From assembly GCA_964493945.1 (NCBI GenBank), contig CAZBQG010000147.1, positions 1-11,270 on the forward strand: a stretch of 11,270 nucleotides of DNA. Reading direction: 5' to 3'. Shown piece after piece: positions 1 to 6,878 of this stretch. The notes beneath the pieces were generated by a model. It was not told the DNA's origin, did not search any database, and saw only the letters and a list, made by a program, of their open reading frames with translations. Source of the DNA: CAZBQG01 sp964493945. GTDB taxonomy: Bacteria > Pseudomonadota > Alphaproteobacteria > Rhodospirillales > UBA2165. Numbering within the stretch: the stretch's first letter is position 1; every line of letters begins with the position of its first letter. The position numbers and the translations under genes were made by a program.

Positions 1-12
1 CTTGATCGCCAT
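1..12 (-). CDS. 5' end of an unidentified leftward gene (possible transposase)
   Basis: Only four codons (Met-Ala-Ile-Lys) lie inside the window. The start is supported by a near-ideal Shine-Dalgarno sequence, AAGGAGGA, on the minus strand, with seven bases between GGAGG and the ATG. A TATAGT element (plus coordinates 33-38) could be its -10 box, but I see no good -35. The product cannot be identified from four residues. The repeats in its leader and the severed monooxygenase gene next to it suggest that it may be the first gene of an insertion sequence. A chromosomal gene with its own operator is the alternative. Confidence 0.4.
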
Positions 13-43
13 ATCTGATCCTCCTTTTCCTAACTATAAAGGT

Positions 44-71
44 GGACCACTTTTTTGGGGGAGGACCACTT
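44..71. repeat. Two direct copies of a 9-bp repeat in the leader of the leftward gene
   Basis: GGACCACTT occurs at 44-52 and again at 63-71, 19 bp apart, which is close to two helical turns. The first copy lies within the perfect palindrome GTGGACCAC. Multiple short repeats of this kind near an end are known from IS21-family elements, where transposase binds them. GntR/FCD-type regulators also bind short GT..AC palindromes. The second copy ends in CA at 73, exactly where the recognisable monooxygenase sequence begins, which fits a mobile-element tip. No left end or transposase body is visible, so the assignment is tentative. Confidence 0.4.
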
Positions 72-275
72 CAGCGCTATGAAGACCTGCGGCGCGAACG
101 CACGGCCAAGATCGACGAGGGCGCCAACGAAAACGGTGACCGTTTCCGCAATAGAGCGATTTACGGCAGTGATGAAGATGCCGAGCGCTATCTGGACGAG
201 GAATGGGCCCCCCAAAAAGTCATCGGCCGGTCCGAATGGCTTTACGATTATGGCGCAACCACCGTATCTATGTAA
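72..275 (+). pseudogene. C-terminal remnant of an FAD-dependent aromatic monooxygenase
   Basis: In the frame ending at the TAA at 273-275, about 67 residues resemble the last part of salicylate-hydroxylase-like FAD monooxygenases. They include QRYEDLRRERTAKIDEG, matching the usual YEALRRPRTARVQ..(S/A)R.N helix, an Asn-containing continuation, and near the end EWLYDYGA, matching the W-L-Y-x-Y/H-D/G-A close of the family. The FAD-binding GxGxxG and the GD motif are absent because the 5' part of the gene is missing. Upstream the frame meets a stop at 3-5, and family resemblance is lost around position 72. A GTG at 42 keeps the frame open, but a functional short protein is unlikely. I read it as a dead fragment left by an insertion or rearrangement. 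Confidence 0.6.
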
Positions 276-319
276 GCCGCGCTGTTGGCCGACAATGGTG
301 AACAAGCGCGACTAATGTC

Positions 320-348
320 TTGGCAGAGGCCGGGCTTTTGTGTATTCC
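320..348 (+). promoter_or_regulatory. Candidate sigma-70 promoter for thrH
   Basis: TTGGCA at 320-325 matches the -35 consensus at five of six bases. A 17-bp spacer separates it from TATTCC at 343-348, a poor -10 (three of six). The implied transcript start near 355 leaves a leader of about 25 bases, which holds the GGGGGA ribosome site. The stretch 276-379 has no other recognisable feature. Confidence 0.3.
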
Positions 349-379
349 CAACCCAACTGAAAAAGGGGGATAAATAAAA

Positions 380-997
380 GTGGAGGTTGCCTGCCTTGAT
401 CTCGAAGGGGTTTTGGTTCCCGAAGTGTGGATTGGTGTCACCGAGACGATGGGCATCGAGGCGCTGCGCGCGACGACCCGCGATATCCCCGATTACGGCC
501 AGCTCATGCGCCAGCGTCTGGAAATTTTGGACCAAAACGGCATCGGTCTGAGCCAGATCCAGGCGGTTATTGCGGAAATGGGGCCCCTTGAAGGTGCCCG
601 GGAATTCCTCGATTGGCTGCGGGAAAATTATCAGGTGGTCATTCTTTCCGACACCTTTTATCAATTCGCCACCCCCCTGATGCGCCAGCTTGGCTGGCCC
701 TTTTTGCTCTGCCATCATCTCCAGACCGATGGGGCGGGGCATATTACGGGCTGGGATCTTTGTGTACCGGGCCATAAACGCGAAGCGGTGCGCGCTTTCC
801 ATGGGCTCAATTTCAAGGTCATCGCGGTGGGGGACAGTTTCAACGATACGGGTATGCTGGGCGAGGCAGATACCGGTATCTTTTTCAGTGCACCTGAAAA
901 TGTGACCAGGGATTTCCCCGGGTTTCAAACGACACAGGATTACGGCGCTCTCAAAACAGCATTTCAGGAAGCCAGCCGCAAGCTGCGGGAAAGCTGA
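380..997 (+). CDS. thrH: Bifunctional phosphoserine phosphatase/homoserine phosphotransferase ThrH
   Basis: This HAD-superfamily enzyme dephosphorylates phosphoserine and can pass the phosphate to homoserine, feeding serine and threonine synthesis in the cytoplasm. The 205-residue length equals that of Pseudomonas aeruginosa ThrH as I recall it, and the N-terminus (MEVACLDLEGVLVPE) aligns from the first residue, which fixes the GTG start at 380. Visible HAD motifs are DLEGVLVP with nucleophile Asp7 and Glu9, the ILSDTF block (motif II Ser) near residue 90, and GDSFNDTGML (motif IV metal-binding aspartates) near residues 153-162. The TTRDIPDY and LMRQRLEILD segments are also characteristic of ThrH rather than SerB. 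The ribosome site GGGGG lies about 10 bases upstream. It appears to be a single-gene unit. Identification is by recognised family sequence; the dual activity is known for the family, not shown here. Confidence 0.93.
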   Translation: MEVACLDLEGVLVPEVWIGVTETMGIEALRATTRDIPDYGQLMRQRLEILDQNGIGLSQIQAVIAEMGPLEGAREFLDWLRENYQVVILSDTFYQFATPLMRQLGWPFLLCHHLQTDGAGHITGWDLCVPGHKREAVRAFHGLNFKVIAVGDSFNDTGMLGEADTGIFFSAPENVTRDFPGFQTTQDYGALKTAFQEASRKLRES

Positions 998-1024
998 GCA
1001 TGTTACTTAGACTGTCCAAAAAAA

Positions 1025-1041
1025 GTAGATAGTCTATCTAC
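1025..1041. promoter_or_regulatory. Perfect 17-bp palindrome, probable operator
   Basis: GTAGATAG-T-CTATCTAC is a perfect 8+1+8 inverted repeat between thrH and the MerR-cyclase gene. The arms are AT-rich, the centre is one base and no T-run follows, so it is a poor RNA terminator and a good shape for a dimeric DNA-binding protein. It lies 15 bp upstream of a TTGACA box. The MerR-type domain encoded just downstream is the natural candidate ligand, by inference only. Confidence 0.55.
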
Positions 1042-1091
1042 AATTATACAATCACTTGACAACTTTAGTCTGTATGGTTAATTGTATAATT
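1042..1091. promoter_or_regulatory. 11-bp inverted-repeat pair around a TTGACA box; promoter region of the MerR-cyclase
   Basis: AATTATACAAT (1042-1052) is repeated exactly in inverted orientation as ATTGTATAATT (1081-1091). Between them is a consensus -35, TTGACA (1056-1061), and the right arm contains a consensus -10, TATAAT (1085-1090). The spacer would be 23 bp, too long for an ordinary promoter. MerR-type promoters have stretched spacers (typically 19-20 bp), so this may be an extreme form or TTGACA may pair with a weaker -10. A -10 embedded in an operator arm would suit autorepression. The arrangement also argues against a TTG start at 1056, because that codon is the -35 itself. Confidence 0.5.
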
Positions 1092-1142
1092 AAAGGTGTG
1101 GCTTTGGTTGGGGTCGCGTTCACCAAAGGGGATGACGGGAAA

Positions 1143-2717
1143 ATGCTCAGCAGCAAAAGTCTTTTGGAAAAAAGCGGCCTGTCACGGGCCACCTTGAATA
1201 ACTATATCGGTTTGGGTTTGCTTCCAAAACCGGAAGTCAGGCAGCCCGATTCGGATAAAGACCGGGCCCGCCGTCTGGGATATTTTCCCGACTCTGCCAT
1301 AAACAAGATCAAGGAAATTGACAGTCTAAAAAAGCGCGGCATGCGCATGTCCGAAATTGTCGCCAAATTGAAGATAACCAAGAAGGCGCGCTCCTCCCCG
1401 CCAGCGCCAAAGAAAGCCGATGCAAACCCCATTGAGGTTCCGCCCCAGACATCACCTGAGGCATCACCTAAAAAATCAGGCGGGGAGAAAGACAAACGCC
1501 CTGCATCTTCCCGCCGGTTGCGCCTCAGCATCGGCGATCTCGATCATCCCGCCTATCTGGTCAACAACAATTTCGAGATCGCCTGGTCAAACCGGCAAGC
1601 TGAGGAAACTATTTTGCAAAAAGCCGATGGGCTGAGCAGTGAGATTACCAACCGGAATGTTTTCCGCCTGTTAAGTGAATCCGGTTTCATCACAGGGGCC
1701 GAGGGACGCTCACCTCTTTTTCAATTTCATCTGTCCATCGCCAAGGGCCGGCTGTCCAAGGCCGCCCTCCTCACCCTGGATGGCGGTATGGACGAAGACA
1801 GCATCGATTTTTTGGCCGATCAATATGACGGGACGGATGCCGCGGCCTTCCAGCCCATCCTGGACACCGAAATCAATCTGGCGCCTCCCGGCGCCGAACC
1901 GGCCCGCTACCAACTCTACGCCACGACTTTCCGCGAAGGTATTTTCTTTGCCTATGTTCCTTGTGTCGGCGAGGATGACGCACTGCTCACTTTGCTGGCC
2001 CGGCGGGATCTGGTCATCCGCGACCTGCTCCGGGACCGCAAACCCTATATGACCCCTTTGGCCGTTCTGGTGGCCGACATTCAGAGTTCGATGAAAATTT
2101 GCGCCGAACTGCCGTCCGAGGAATATTTCACCCTGATCAATCAGGTTTGGGGCACCATGGAGCCCAAATTAAGAAAATACCACGCGACCCATGGCAAACA
2201 TGTGGGTGATGGCATTCTTTATTATTTCTTCCCCAGGCCGGATTGCAACTATGTGCTCAATGCGCTCCGCTGCGCCCAGGAAATGAAGGAAGAAATGGTC
2301 GCCATCGACCGCCATTGGCGCAAGCAAAAGAACTGGTCCAACAGGCTGGAGCTGAATATGGGGCTGGATGAAGGCCAGGAATGGTTCGGCGCCTATCAGA
2401 CGCCGACACATCTTGAATTTACCGTGCTCGGCGAAACGGTCAACCGCGCGGCCCGGATCAGCGATTTTGCCGAGGACGGATCCATCTGGGTAAGCAAGAA
2501 CATGCTGGGCAGCCTGAACGCACGGGAAATGGAGGGGCTGAGCTATGGCATACGGCGCCGTGGTCCCGAAGGAGACAAGATTACCGTAGGCTCGACCTAT
2601 TCCCGTTTATCCAATCTGGTCGATTTGTCCGATCCCGCAAACCAGAAAATGAGGGACATCGCGGCACTTCCGGTAACCGAAATCCTGGATACCGAATTCG
2701 CCCCCGAAAGCGGCTGA
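1143..2717 (+). CDS. MerR-type HTH / PAS-like / class III nucleotide cyclase fusion protein
   Basis: This 524-residue protein has three parts. Residues 2-78 form a MerR-like winged helix: SSKSLLEKSGLSRATLNNYI, then LGLLPKP, RRLGYFPDSAI and a helix ending RMSEIVAKLK. Residues 79-122 are a Lys/Pro/Ser-rich linker, probably disordered. From about 126 comes a PAS- or MmyB-like sensor (LDHPAYLVNNNFEIAWSN...NVFRLLSES). Residues from about 300 form a class III cyclase domain with metal-binding Asp312 (VADIQSS) and Asp356 (HVGDG), adenine-selecting Lys352 and Thr427 (FTVLGE), and Asn434 and Arg438 (VNRAAR). All key positions are present, so it is probably catalytic and probably makes cAMP. ATG 1143 is chosen because the MerR fold begins there and an in-frame TTG at 1056 overlaps a -35 box; the ribosome site (ACGGGA) is modest. 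There is no membrane segment, so it should be cytosolic. The effector and DNA target are unknown. It stands alone, convergent with smpB. Confidence 0.85.
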   Translation: MLSSKSLLEKSGLSRATLNNYIGLGLLPKPEVRQPDSDKDRARRLGYFPDSAINKIKEIDSLKKRGMRMSEIVAKLKITKKARSSPPAPKKADANPIEVPPQTSPEASPKKSGGEKDKRPASSRRLRLSIGDLDHPAYLVNNNFEIAWSNRQAEETILQKADGLSSEITNRNVFRLLSESGFITGAEGRSPLFQFHLSIAKGRLSKAALLTLDGGMDEDSIDFLADQYDGTDAAAFQPILDTEINLAPPGAEPARYQLYATTFREGIFFAYVPCVGEDDALLTLLARRDLVIRDLLRDRKPYMTPLAVLVADIQSSMKICAELPSEEYFTLINQVWGTMEPKLRKYHATHGKHVGDGILYYFFPRPDCNYVLNALRCAQEMKEEMVAIDRHWRKQKNWSNRLELNMGLDEGQEWFGAYQTPTHLEFTVLGETVNRAARISDFAEDGSIWVSKNMLGSLNAREMEGLSYGIRRRGPEGDKITVGSTYSRLSNLVDLSDPANQKMRDIAALPVTEILDTEFAPESG

Positions 2718-2756
2718 ACCAGTCCCCTCCCCCAGCCTGTTCCTCACCGGTTTGGC

Positions 2757-3230
2757 TTATTCCTTGTGGCGCATCAGGCGGTCTTTGTCGCGCTTCCATT
2801 CCCGGGCTTTTATGGACGCGCGTTTTTCGTATTTCCGTTTGCCCTTGGCCAGCCCTAGTTCCACCTTGGCCAGCCCCCGGTCATTGAAGTAAATGCGCAG
2901 CGGTACGATGGTCATGCCTTCGCGGTTGACCGCACCGATTAATTTGCGCATTTCACGCTTGCGTACCAATAGCTTGCGCGGCCTGCGCGTGGCATGCTGA
3001 TCCTGGCTGGCTGCCTGATATTCCGGGATATAGGTGTTCAGTAAATATAGCTCACCACCCTGTTCGGCGGCATAGCCGTCGGCAATGGTCGCCCGGCCCG
3101 ATCGCAGCGATTTGACCTCCGTGCCGACCAGCATGATCCCCGCTTCCAAAGTGTCCTCGATGAAATAATCGTGGCGCGCCTTGCGGTTTCGGGCCGCGAT
3201 TCCGGTCAGGGCTTGAGCTTTTTTAGCCAT
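2757..3230 (-). CDS. smpB: SsrA-binding protein SmpB
   Basis: SmpB binds tmRNA and delivers it to stalled ribosomes for trans-translation. The 157-residue product has the usual length and family blocks: an N-terminal lead-in, then RNRKARHDYFIEDTLEAGI, LVGTEVKSLRSGRATIADGYA, LYLLNTYIPEY, the RKLLVRKREMRKLIG segment, and LVPLRIYFNDRG-like and VELGLAKGKRKYEKR blocks. The basic C-terminal tail (KAREWKRDKDRLMRHK) fits the part that enters the mRNA channel. It lies 38 bases downstream of dapA on the same strand and is probably cotranscribed with it. The AGGA just before the ATG is very close, so its ribosome site is weak. The 39-bp gap to the convergent cyclase gene holds no clear terminator hairpin. 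Confidence 0.97.
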   Translation of the reverse strand: MAKKAQALTGIAARNRKARHDYFIEDTLEAGIMLVGTEVKSLRSGRATIADGYAAEQGGELYLLNTYIPEYQAASQDQHATRRPRKLLVRKREMRKLIGAVNREGMTIVPLRIYFNDRGLAKVELGLAKGKRKYEKRASIKAREWKRDKDRLMRHKE

Positions 3231-3268
3231 ATCCTGATCGCCCAGGGATTTGGATCAAGGGATTTTGG

Positions 3269-4144
3269 TCAGTTGAGAAGGCCCACGGCCTGCAAGGCGC
3301 CACGGACCTTTTCCTTGCTGCTTTCGGCGATTTCCACCAAGGGCAGCCTGGTTTCGGGCTGGCATAAATTCAGAAGGTTGGCGGCGTATTTCACCGGCCC
3401 GGGGCTGCTTTCGCAAAAAAGCGCGTCATGCAAGGGCATGAGGCGGTCCTGCAGGGCAAGCGCCTCATCTACGTCGCGCTCGCGCCAGGCGGCATGCATT
3501 TCGGCGCAAAGCCTGGGCGCCACATTGGCTGAGACCGAAATGCAGCCATGTCCCCCCGCCGCCATGAACGGAAGTGCCGTGCCGTCCTCGCCCGAAAGCT
3601 GACAAAAATCATCACCGGTGGCGAGACCGGTAAGGATCGGCCGGGCCAGATCGCTGGTCGCGTCCTTGACGCCCGCGATATTGGGCAGCTTGGCCAGACC
3701 GGCCATGGTCTCCACGGTCATATCGATAACCGAGCGCCCGGGGATATTGTAAATGATGATGGGAATGTTCACCGCATCATTGATCACCTTGTAATGTTCA
3801 CGAAGACCGGCCTGGGTCGGTTTGTTGTAATAGGGTGTGACGATCAGCACCCCATCGGCGCCCGCCTGTTCGGCATGACGGGACAGGGACAAGGCCTCAT
3901 CGGTCGAGTTGGAACCGGCACCGGCAATCACCGGCACCCGGCCACCGGCTACTTCGATGCAAATCTCCACAACCCGTTGATGTTCGGCGTGATCGAGGGT
4001 TGGCGATTCGCCCGTGGTTCCACAGGGGACAAGCCCCTCCGTTCCCTCGGCGATTTGCCAATCAATCAGAGACCGATAAGCTGCTTCATCCACTTGGCCG
4101 TCCTTGAAGGGCGTAATCAAGGCGACGATTGACCCCTGGAACAT
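3269..4144 (-). CDS. dapA: 4-hydroxy-tetrahydrodipicolinate synthase DapA
   Basis: DapA condenses pyruvate with aspartate semialdehyde, the first committed step to meso-diaminopimelate and lysine. The 291-residue TIM-barrel protein has the complete active site: Schiff-base Lys160 in AGVKDATSD, Tyr132 and Arg137 in IYNIPGR, the paired threonines 43-44 in PCGTTGESPT, and Tyr106 in TPYYNKPTQ. Length and numbering run one residue behind E. coli DapA. The start is fixed by AAGGAG six bases upstream of the ATG. It is transcribed divergently from slt and leads into smpB. Together with slt and the M23 gene it gives this region a peptidoglycan theme. Confidence 0.97.
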   Translation of the reverse strand: MFQGSIVALITPFKDGQVDEAAYRSLIDWQIAEGTEGLVPCGTTGESPTLDHAEHQRVVEICIEVAGGRVPVIAGAGSNSTDEALSLSRHAEQAGADGVLIVTPYYNKPTQAGLREHYKVINDAVNIPIIIYNIPGRSVIDMTVETMAGLAKLPNIAGVKDATSDLARPILTGLATGDDFCQLSGEDGTALPFMAAGGHGCISVSANVAPRLCAEMHAAWRERDVDEALALQDRLMPLHDALFCESSPGPVKYAANLLNLCQPETRLPLVEIAESSKEKVRGALQAVGLLN

Positions 4145-4170
4145 GGCTAACTCCTTATTTCATTGCGCGA

Positions 4171-4199
4171 ATCATAGCCCCCACGCCGCCCGGCGGCAA
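4171..4199 (-). promoter_or_regulatory. Candidate sigma-70 promoter for dapA-smpB
   Basis: On the minus strand, TTGCCG (plus 4194-4199) is followed after exactly 17 bp by TATGAT (plus 4171-4176). These match the -35 and -10 consensus at four and five of six bases. The -10 ends 26 bases before the dapA ATG, leaving a short leader with the AAGGAG ribosome site. A 6-bp GC-rich inverted repeat (GCCTGC/GCAGGC, 4205-4221) lies just upstream and may be incidental. Confidence 0.5.
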
Positions 4200-4323
4200 G
4201 AGAAGCCTGCCCCATGCAGGCGGGTTCCACGAGGGCGGCGCCCATCAGTCATGTCCCGGCCAGCTTGCTCCAAAGGGGCGGCCCCCATAGACTTGGGCTG
4301 GTTGCAAATAAAAAGATGGGGCC

Positions 4324-6366
4324 ATGAGATCAACCGCCATCCTTGCCGCCTTATTCTGCATGGGTTTTCTGCTGGCCCAGGCTGCCCCATCGCCGGGCCT
4401 GGCGGCACAAGTGATCAGGTCCGGCATCAAGCCAGGCCATAAGCCGCCATTCTTCAAACCCGCTCCGCCCAAGCCCATACCACGAAACCTTGACCCCACT
4501 TCCCTCAGCCTGCGCCAAGGCTTCGATGCGGCCAAGCGGGGAAAAGTGTCTAGTCTGGCCCGCATCGAACGGCGCACCAAAAATGAAGTGGCCGCCAGGA
4601 TATTGCGCTGGCTTAGGCTTCGCGCGCCGAATTCGGGGGCTGGCTTTGCCGAAATTACGGGCTTCATCGCCGCCCATCCCTCCTGGCCCCGCCTCAGGGA
4701 TTTGTTCAAAAGGGCTGAGGCCGCCATGGGCCCAGCCATGTCGGAACGCGCCGTCCTGGCCTGGTTCGCCCGCCATCCGCCACGGACAACGCCCGGCCAT
4801 GTCAGGCTGGGCGCCGCGGTTCTGGCGACGGGTGATAAGGCAGGTGCCACGCGTATTCTCCGCGAAACCTGGATCAAGAGAAATTTCGGAGCCCGCAAGG
4901 AACGTATATTTTACAAGCGCTACCGGCGCCATCTGGAGTTTGGTGATCATATCAAGCGGCTTGACCGCCTGTTATGGGAAAGCCGCTATTATCCGACCCG
5001 GCGCATGTATCGCCGCATCAACCGGAAATACCGGGCCCTGGCCGAGGCGCGCTTGTCGCTCCGGCGCATGACCGGCGGCGTCGACCGGGCCATCGCCCGC
5101 GTACCCCTGGAATTGAGGAGCGATCCCGGCCTGGTTTACGAAAGATTGCGCTGGCGCAGGCGCAAGGGACACGACGGGGATGCCCGGCTTTTGCTGGATG
5201 GTCCGCCCCCCGATCTGGTGCGGCCCGTCAAATGGTGGCGGGAACGCTCCATTCTGGCCAGGCGCGCATTGCGGGCCGGGCATGTGTCGGAAGCCTACCG
5301 CATCGTCTCCGCACATGGTCTGGCCGAAGGGCGGGAATATCAGGAAGCCGAATGGCTGGCCGGTTGGATCATGCTGCGCTTCCTGGCGGAAGCCAAAACC
5401 GCTGGCGTTCATTTCCAGGCCCTCTACCGGGCAGCCCGCTTTCCCATCAGCCAGGCGCGCGGCGCCTATTGGGCGGGACGGGCGGCTGAAGCCAACGGTC
5501 AGGTGGACCAAGCGCGCCTTTGGTTCGCCCGCGCGGCCCGTTTTCCGGCCACTTTCTATGGGCAGTTGGCGGCGGTGAGGGCCGCGCAAAAAAAATCCCT
5601 GAACCTGCCGCCTGAGCCCTTTATCGATCCCATCGAACGGGCTGCTTTCCAGCAACATGATCTGGTCCGGGCGGCGCGTCTTCTGGTGGAGGCCGGGCTC
5701 CGGGACAGGATTGATCCCTTTATCCGGCGTCTCAATCAAATTGGGCTGACGCCGGGCTGGCGCGCCCTGACGGCCGGTCTTGCGGGCGGGCTAAAGCGCA
5801 AGGACCTGGCCGTATGGGCAGCCAAAAGGGCGTTGCGCGACGGCATCAATATGGTCAAGGCGGGCTATCCCTTGTTGGATACTGCCCCGCCGCCCGGCCT
5901 GGAGCTTCCCCTTATTTTTGCCGTTATCCGTCAGGAAAGCGCCTTTCGCGAACGGGCCATCAGCCGCGCCGGCGCCCGGGGCCTGATGCAGATCATGCCT
6001 AGAACTGCGCGCCGGGTGGCCAAAAGCCTGGCCAAACCTTATGGCCGGGACCGGCTGATCAAAGACAGCGATTATAACCTGACCCTGGGCAAAGCCTACC
6101 TTAGCGGCTTGATCAAGGAATTCAACGGCTCTTATATTCTGGCGCTGGCCGCTTATAACGCGGGCCCCAACCGGGTGCGCCGGTGGTTGCGCAATAATGG
6201 CGATCCCCGTGATGCCGAAGTCAGCGCCGTCGATTGGGTGGAGAAGATCCCCTTCCGGGAGACCCGCAATTACGTTCAGCGGGTGATCGAAAACCTACAT
6301 GTCTACCGCCAACGCCTGGGCCAGACGCAGCTTGCGTTTAATCCGGAAGGCGATTTGCGGAGATAA
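4324..6366 (+). CDS. Soluble lytic murein transglycosylase, Slt70-like
   Basis: This enzyme cleaves the MurNAc-GlcNAc bond of peptidoglycan, leaving 1,6-anhydroMurNAc ends, in the periplasm. The 680-residue protein starts with an export signal (MRST, a hydrophobic run ILAALFCMGFLLAQAA, then small residues near 20-28). A long Arg-rich, helical superhelix fills most of the chain, as in Slt70. The catalytic domain is at the C-terminus: VIRQESAF with catalytic Glu538, then SRAGARGLMQIMPRTAR, DYNLTLGKAYL, LALAAYNAGPNRVRRWL and FRETRNYVQRVIENLHVYR, which are the standard SLT motifs. It is divergent from dapA across 179 bp. A weak promoter (TTGCTC 4265-4270, 17 bp, TAGACT 4288-4293) is possible, and the ribosome site is poor (GATGGGG). 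Lysis specificity is not predictable. E. coli Slt70 is slightly shorter, at about 645 residues including the signal. Confidence 0.93.
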   Translation: MRSTAILAALFCMGFLLAQAAPSPGLAAQVIRSGIKPGHKPPFFKPAPPKPIPRNLDPTSLSLRQGFDAAKRGKVSSLARIERRTKNEVAARILRWLRLRAPNSGAGFAEITGFIAAHPSWPRLRDLFKRAEAAMGPAMSERAVLAWFARHPPRTTPGHVRLGAAVLATGDKAGATRILRETWIKRNFGARKERIFYKRYRRHLEFGDHIKRLDRLLWESRYYPTRRMYRRINRKYRALAEARLSLRRMTGGVDRAIARVPLELRSDPGLVYERLRWRRRKGHDGDARLLLDGPPPDLVRPVKWWRERSILARRALRAGHVSEAYRIVSAHGLAEGREYQEAEWLAGWIMLRFLAEAKTAGVHFQALYRAARFPISQARGAYWAGRAAEANGQVDQARLWFARAARFPATFYGQLAAVRAAQKKSLNLPPEPFIDPIERAAFQQHDLVRAARLLVEAGLRDRIDPFIRRLNQIGLTPGWRALTAGLAGGLKRKDLAVWAAKRALRDGINMVKAGYPLLDTAPPPGLELPLIFAVIRQESAFRERAISRAGARGLMQIMPRTARRVAKSLAKPYGRDRLIKDSDYNLTLGKAYLSGLIKEFNGSYILALAAYNAGPNRVRRWLRNNGDPRDAEVSAVDWVEKIPFRETRNYVQRVIENLHVYRQRLGQTQLAFNPEGDLRR

Positions 6367-6383
6367 AAGTTAAGCGCTCTTGA

Positions 6384-6878
6384 TCAGGCGGGGTTTTTAA
6401 GGCCCGCCGAGCCATCGGCCATGACCTTCTTGGGTGGCGGTTCGGCCTTGGCTTTGGAGCTGCTTTTGCCCAGAATATTTATGCCGCTTTCTTCTTTTTT
6501 CTTGGGCGGCTGTTCCTGGCGCCGGCAATGGCCTTCCAGGTAGGCGCCCTGCTCGATGGCCAGACTGACATGGATGATGTCACCCAGAACATGGGCGCTT
6601 TTCAAAAGAGACACATTGTCCGCCTTGATCTGGCCTTGAATGCTGCCCAGAACGCGCACGGCCTGGGCCGTAATCTCGCCCTTGACCAGGGCCGTCTCGC
6701 CGACCACCAGCACATCCGTATTGATGTCGCCCTCGATGGTCCCGTCCACCTGAATTTCGCCGGCGCAGTCGATATCGCCGATGATGCGTAAATCCGTGCT
6801 CAACAGAGATGGCGGTGCCGGTTCCTTCGGCGCCACGGGGCGCAGGGGTTCTTCAACCTTCTTAGCCTTTGTAAACAT
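6384..6878 (-). CDS. Bactofilin (polymer-forming cytoskeletal protein)
   Basis: Bactofilins form nucleotide-independent beta-helix filaments that position cell-wall enzymes on the inner face of the membrane. The 164-residue reading has a short Lys/Pro-rich N-terminal tail, a central beta-helix with repeating turns (LRIIGDIDCAGEIQVDGTIEGDI, VLVVGETALVKGEITAQ, VRVLGSIQGQIKADNVSLLKSAHVLGDI), and a Lys/Pro/Ser-rich tail ending LKNPA. I prefer ATG 6878 because the preceding in-frame residues are not bactofilin-like. An in-frame GTG at 6953 would add 25 residues and overlap the upstream gene more deeply. With ATG 6878 the overlap with the M23 gene is 17 bases, so translation may be coupled. M23 peptidase-bactofilin pairs are known in Alphaproteobacteria and act together in shape control. 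Convergent slt ends 17 bases away. Confidence 0.92.
   Translation of the reverse strand: MFTKAKKVEEPLRPVAPKEPAPPSLLSTDLRIIGDIDCAGEIQVDGTIEGDINTDVLVVGETALVKGEITAQAVRVLGSIQGQIKADNVSLLKSAHVLGDIIHVSLAIEQGAYLEGHCRRQEQPPKKKEESGINILGKSSSKAKAEPPPKKVMADGSAGLKNPA

Noticed and set aside
42..275. A functional 77-residue protein from GTG 42
   Set aside because: The sequence matches only the tail of a much larger monooxygenase and the start would lie in the repeat region. It is better read as a gene remnant.
1056..1142. TTG at 1056 as the start of the MerR-cyclase protein
   Set aside because: The codon is part of the TTGACA promoter box, no ribosome site precedes it, and the added 29 residues do not belong to the MerR fold.
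3548..4132. 194-codon plus-strand open frame opposite dapA
   Set aside because: It lies wholly antisense to a complete dapA. Its product has Gly/His/Asp-rich composition typical of a reverse-strand shadow and no recognisable motif.
4972..5739. 255-codon minus-strand frame inside slt
   Set aside because: It is antisense to the Slt superhelix coding region, the composition is Pro/Gly/Arg-rich and no motif is seen.
6387..6408. GGCGGG/CCCGCC inverted repeat as a terminator between slt and bactofilin
   Set aside because: The T-run is in the loop instead of after the stem, and the element is inside the bactofilin coding sequence. A weak bidirectional role cannot be excluded.
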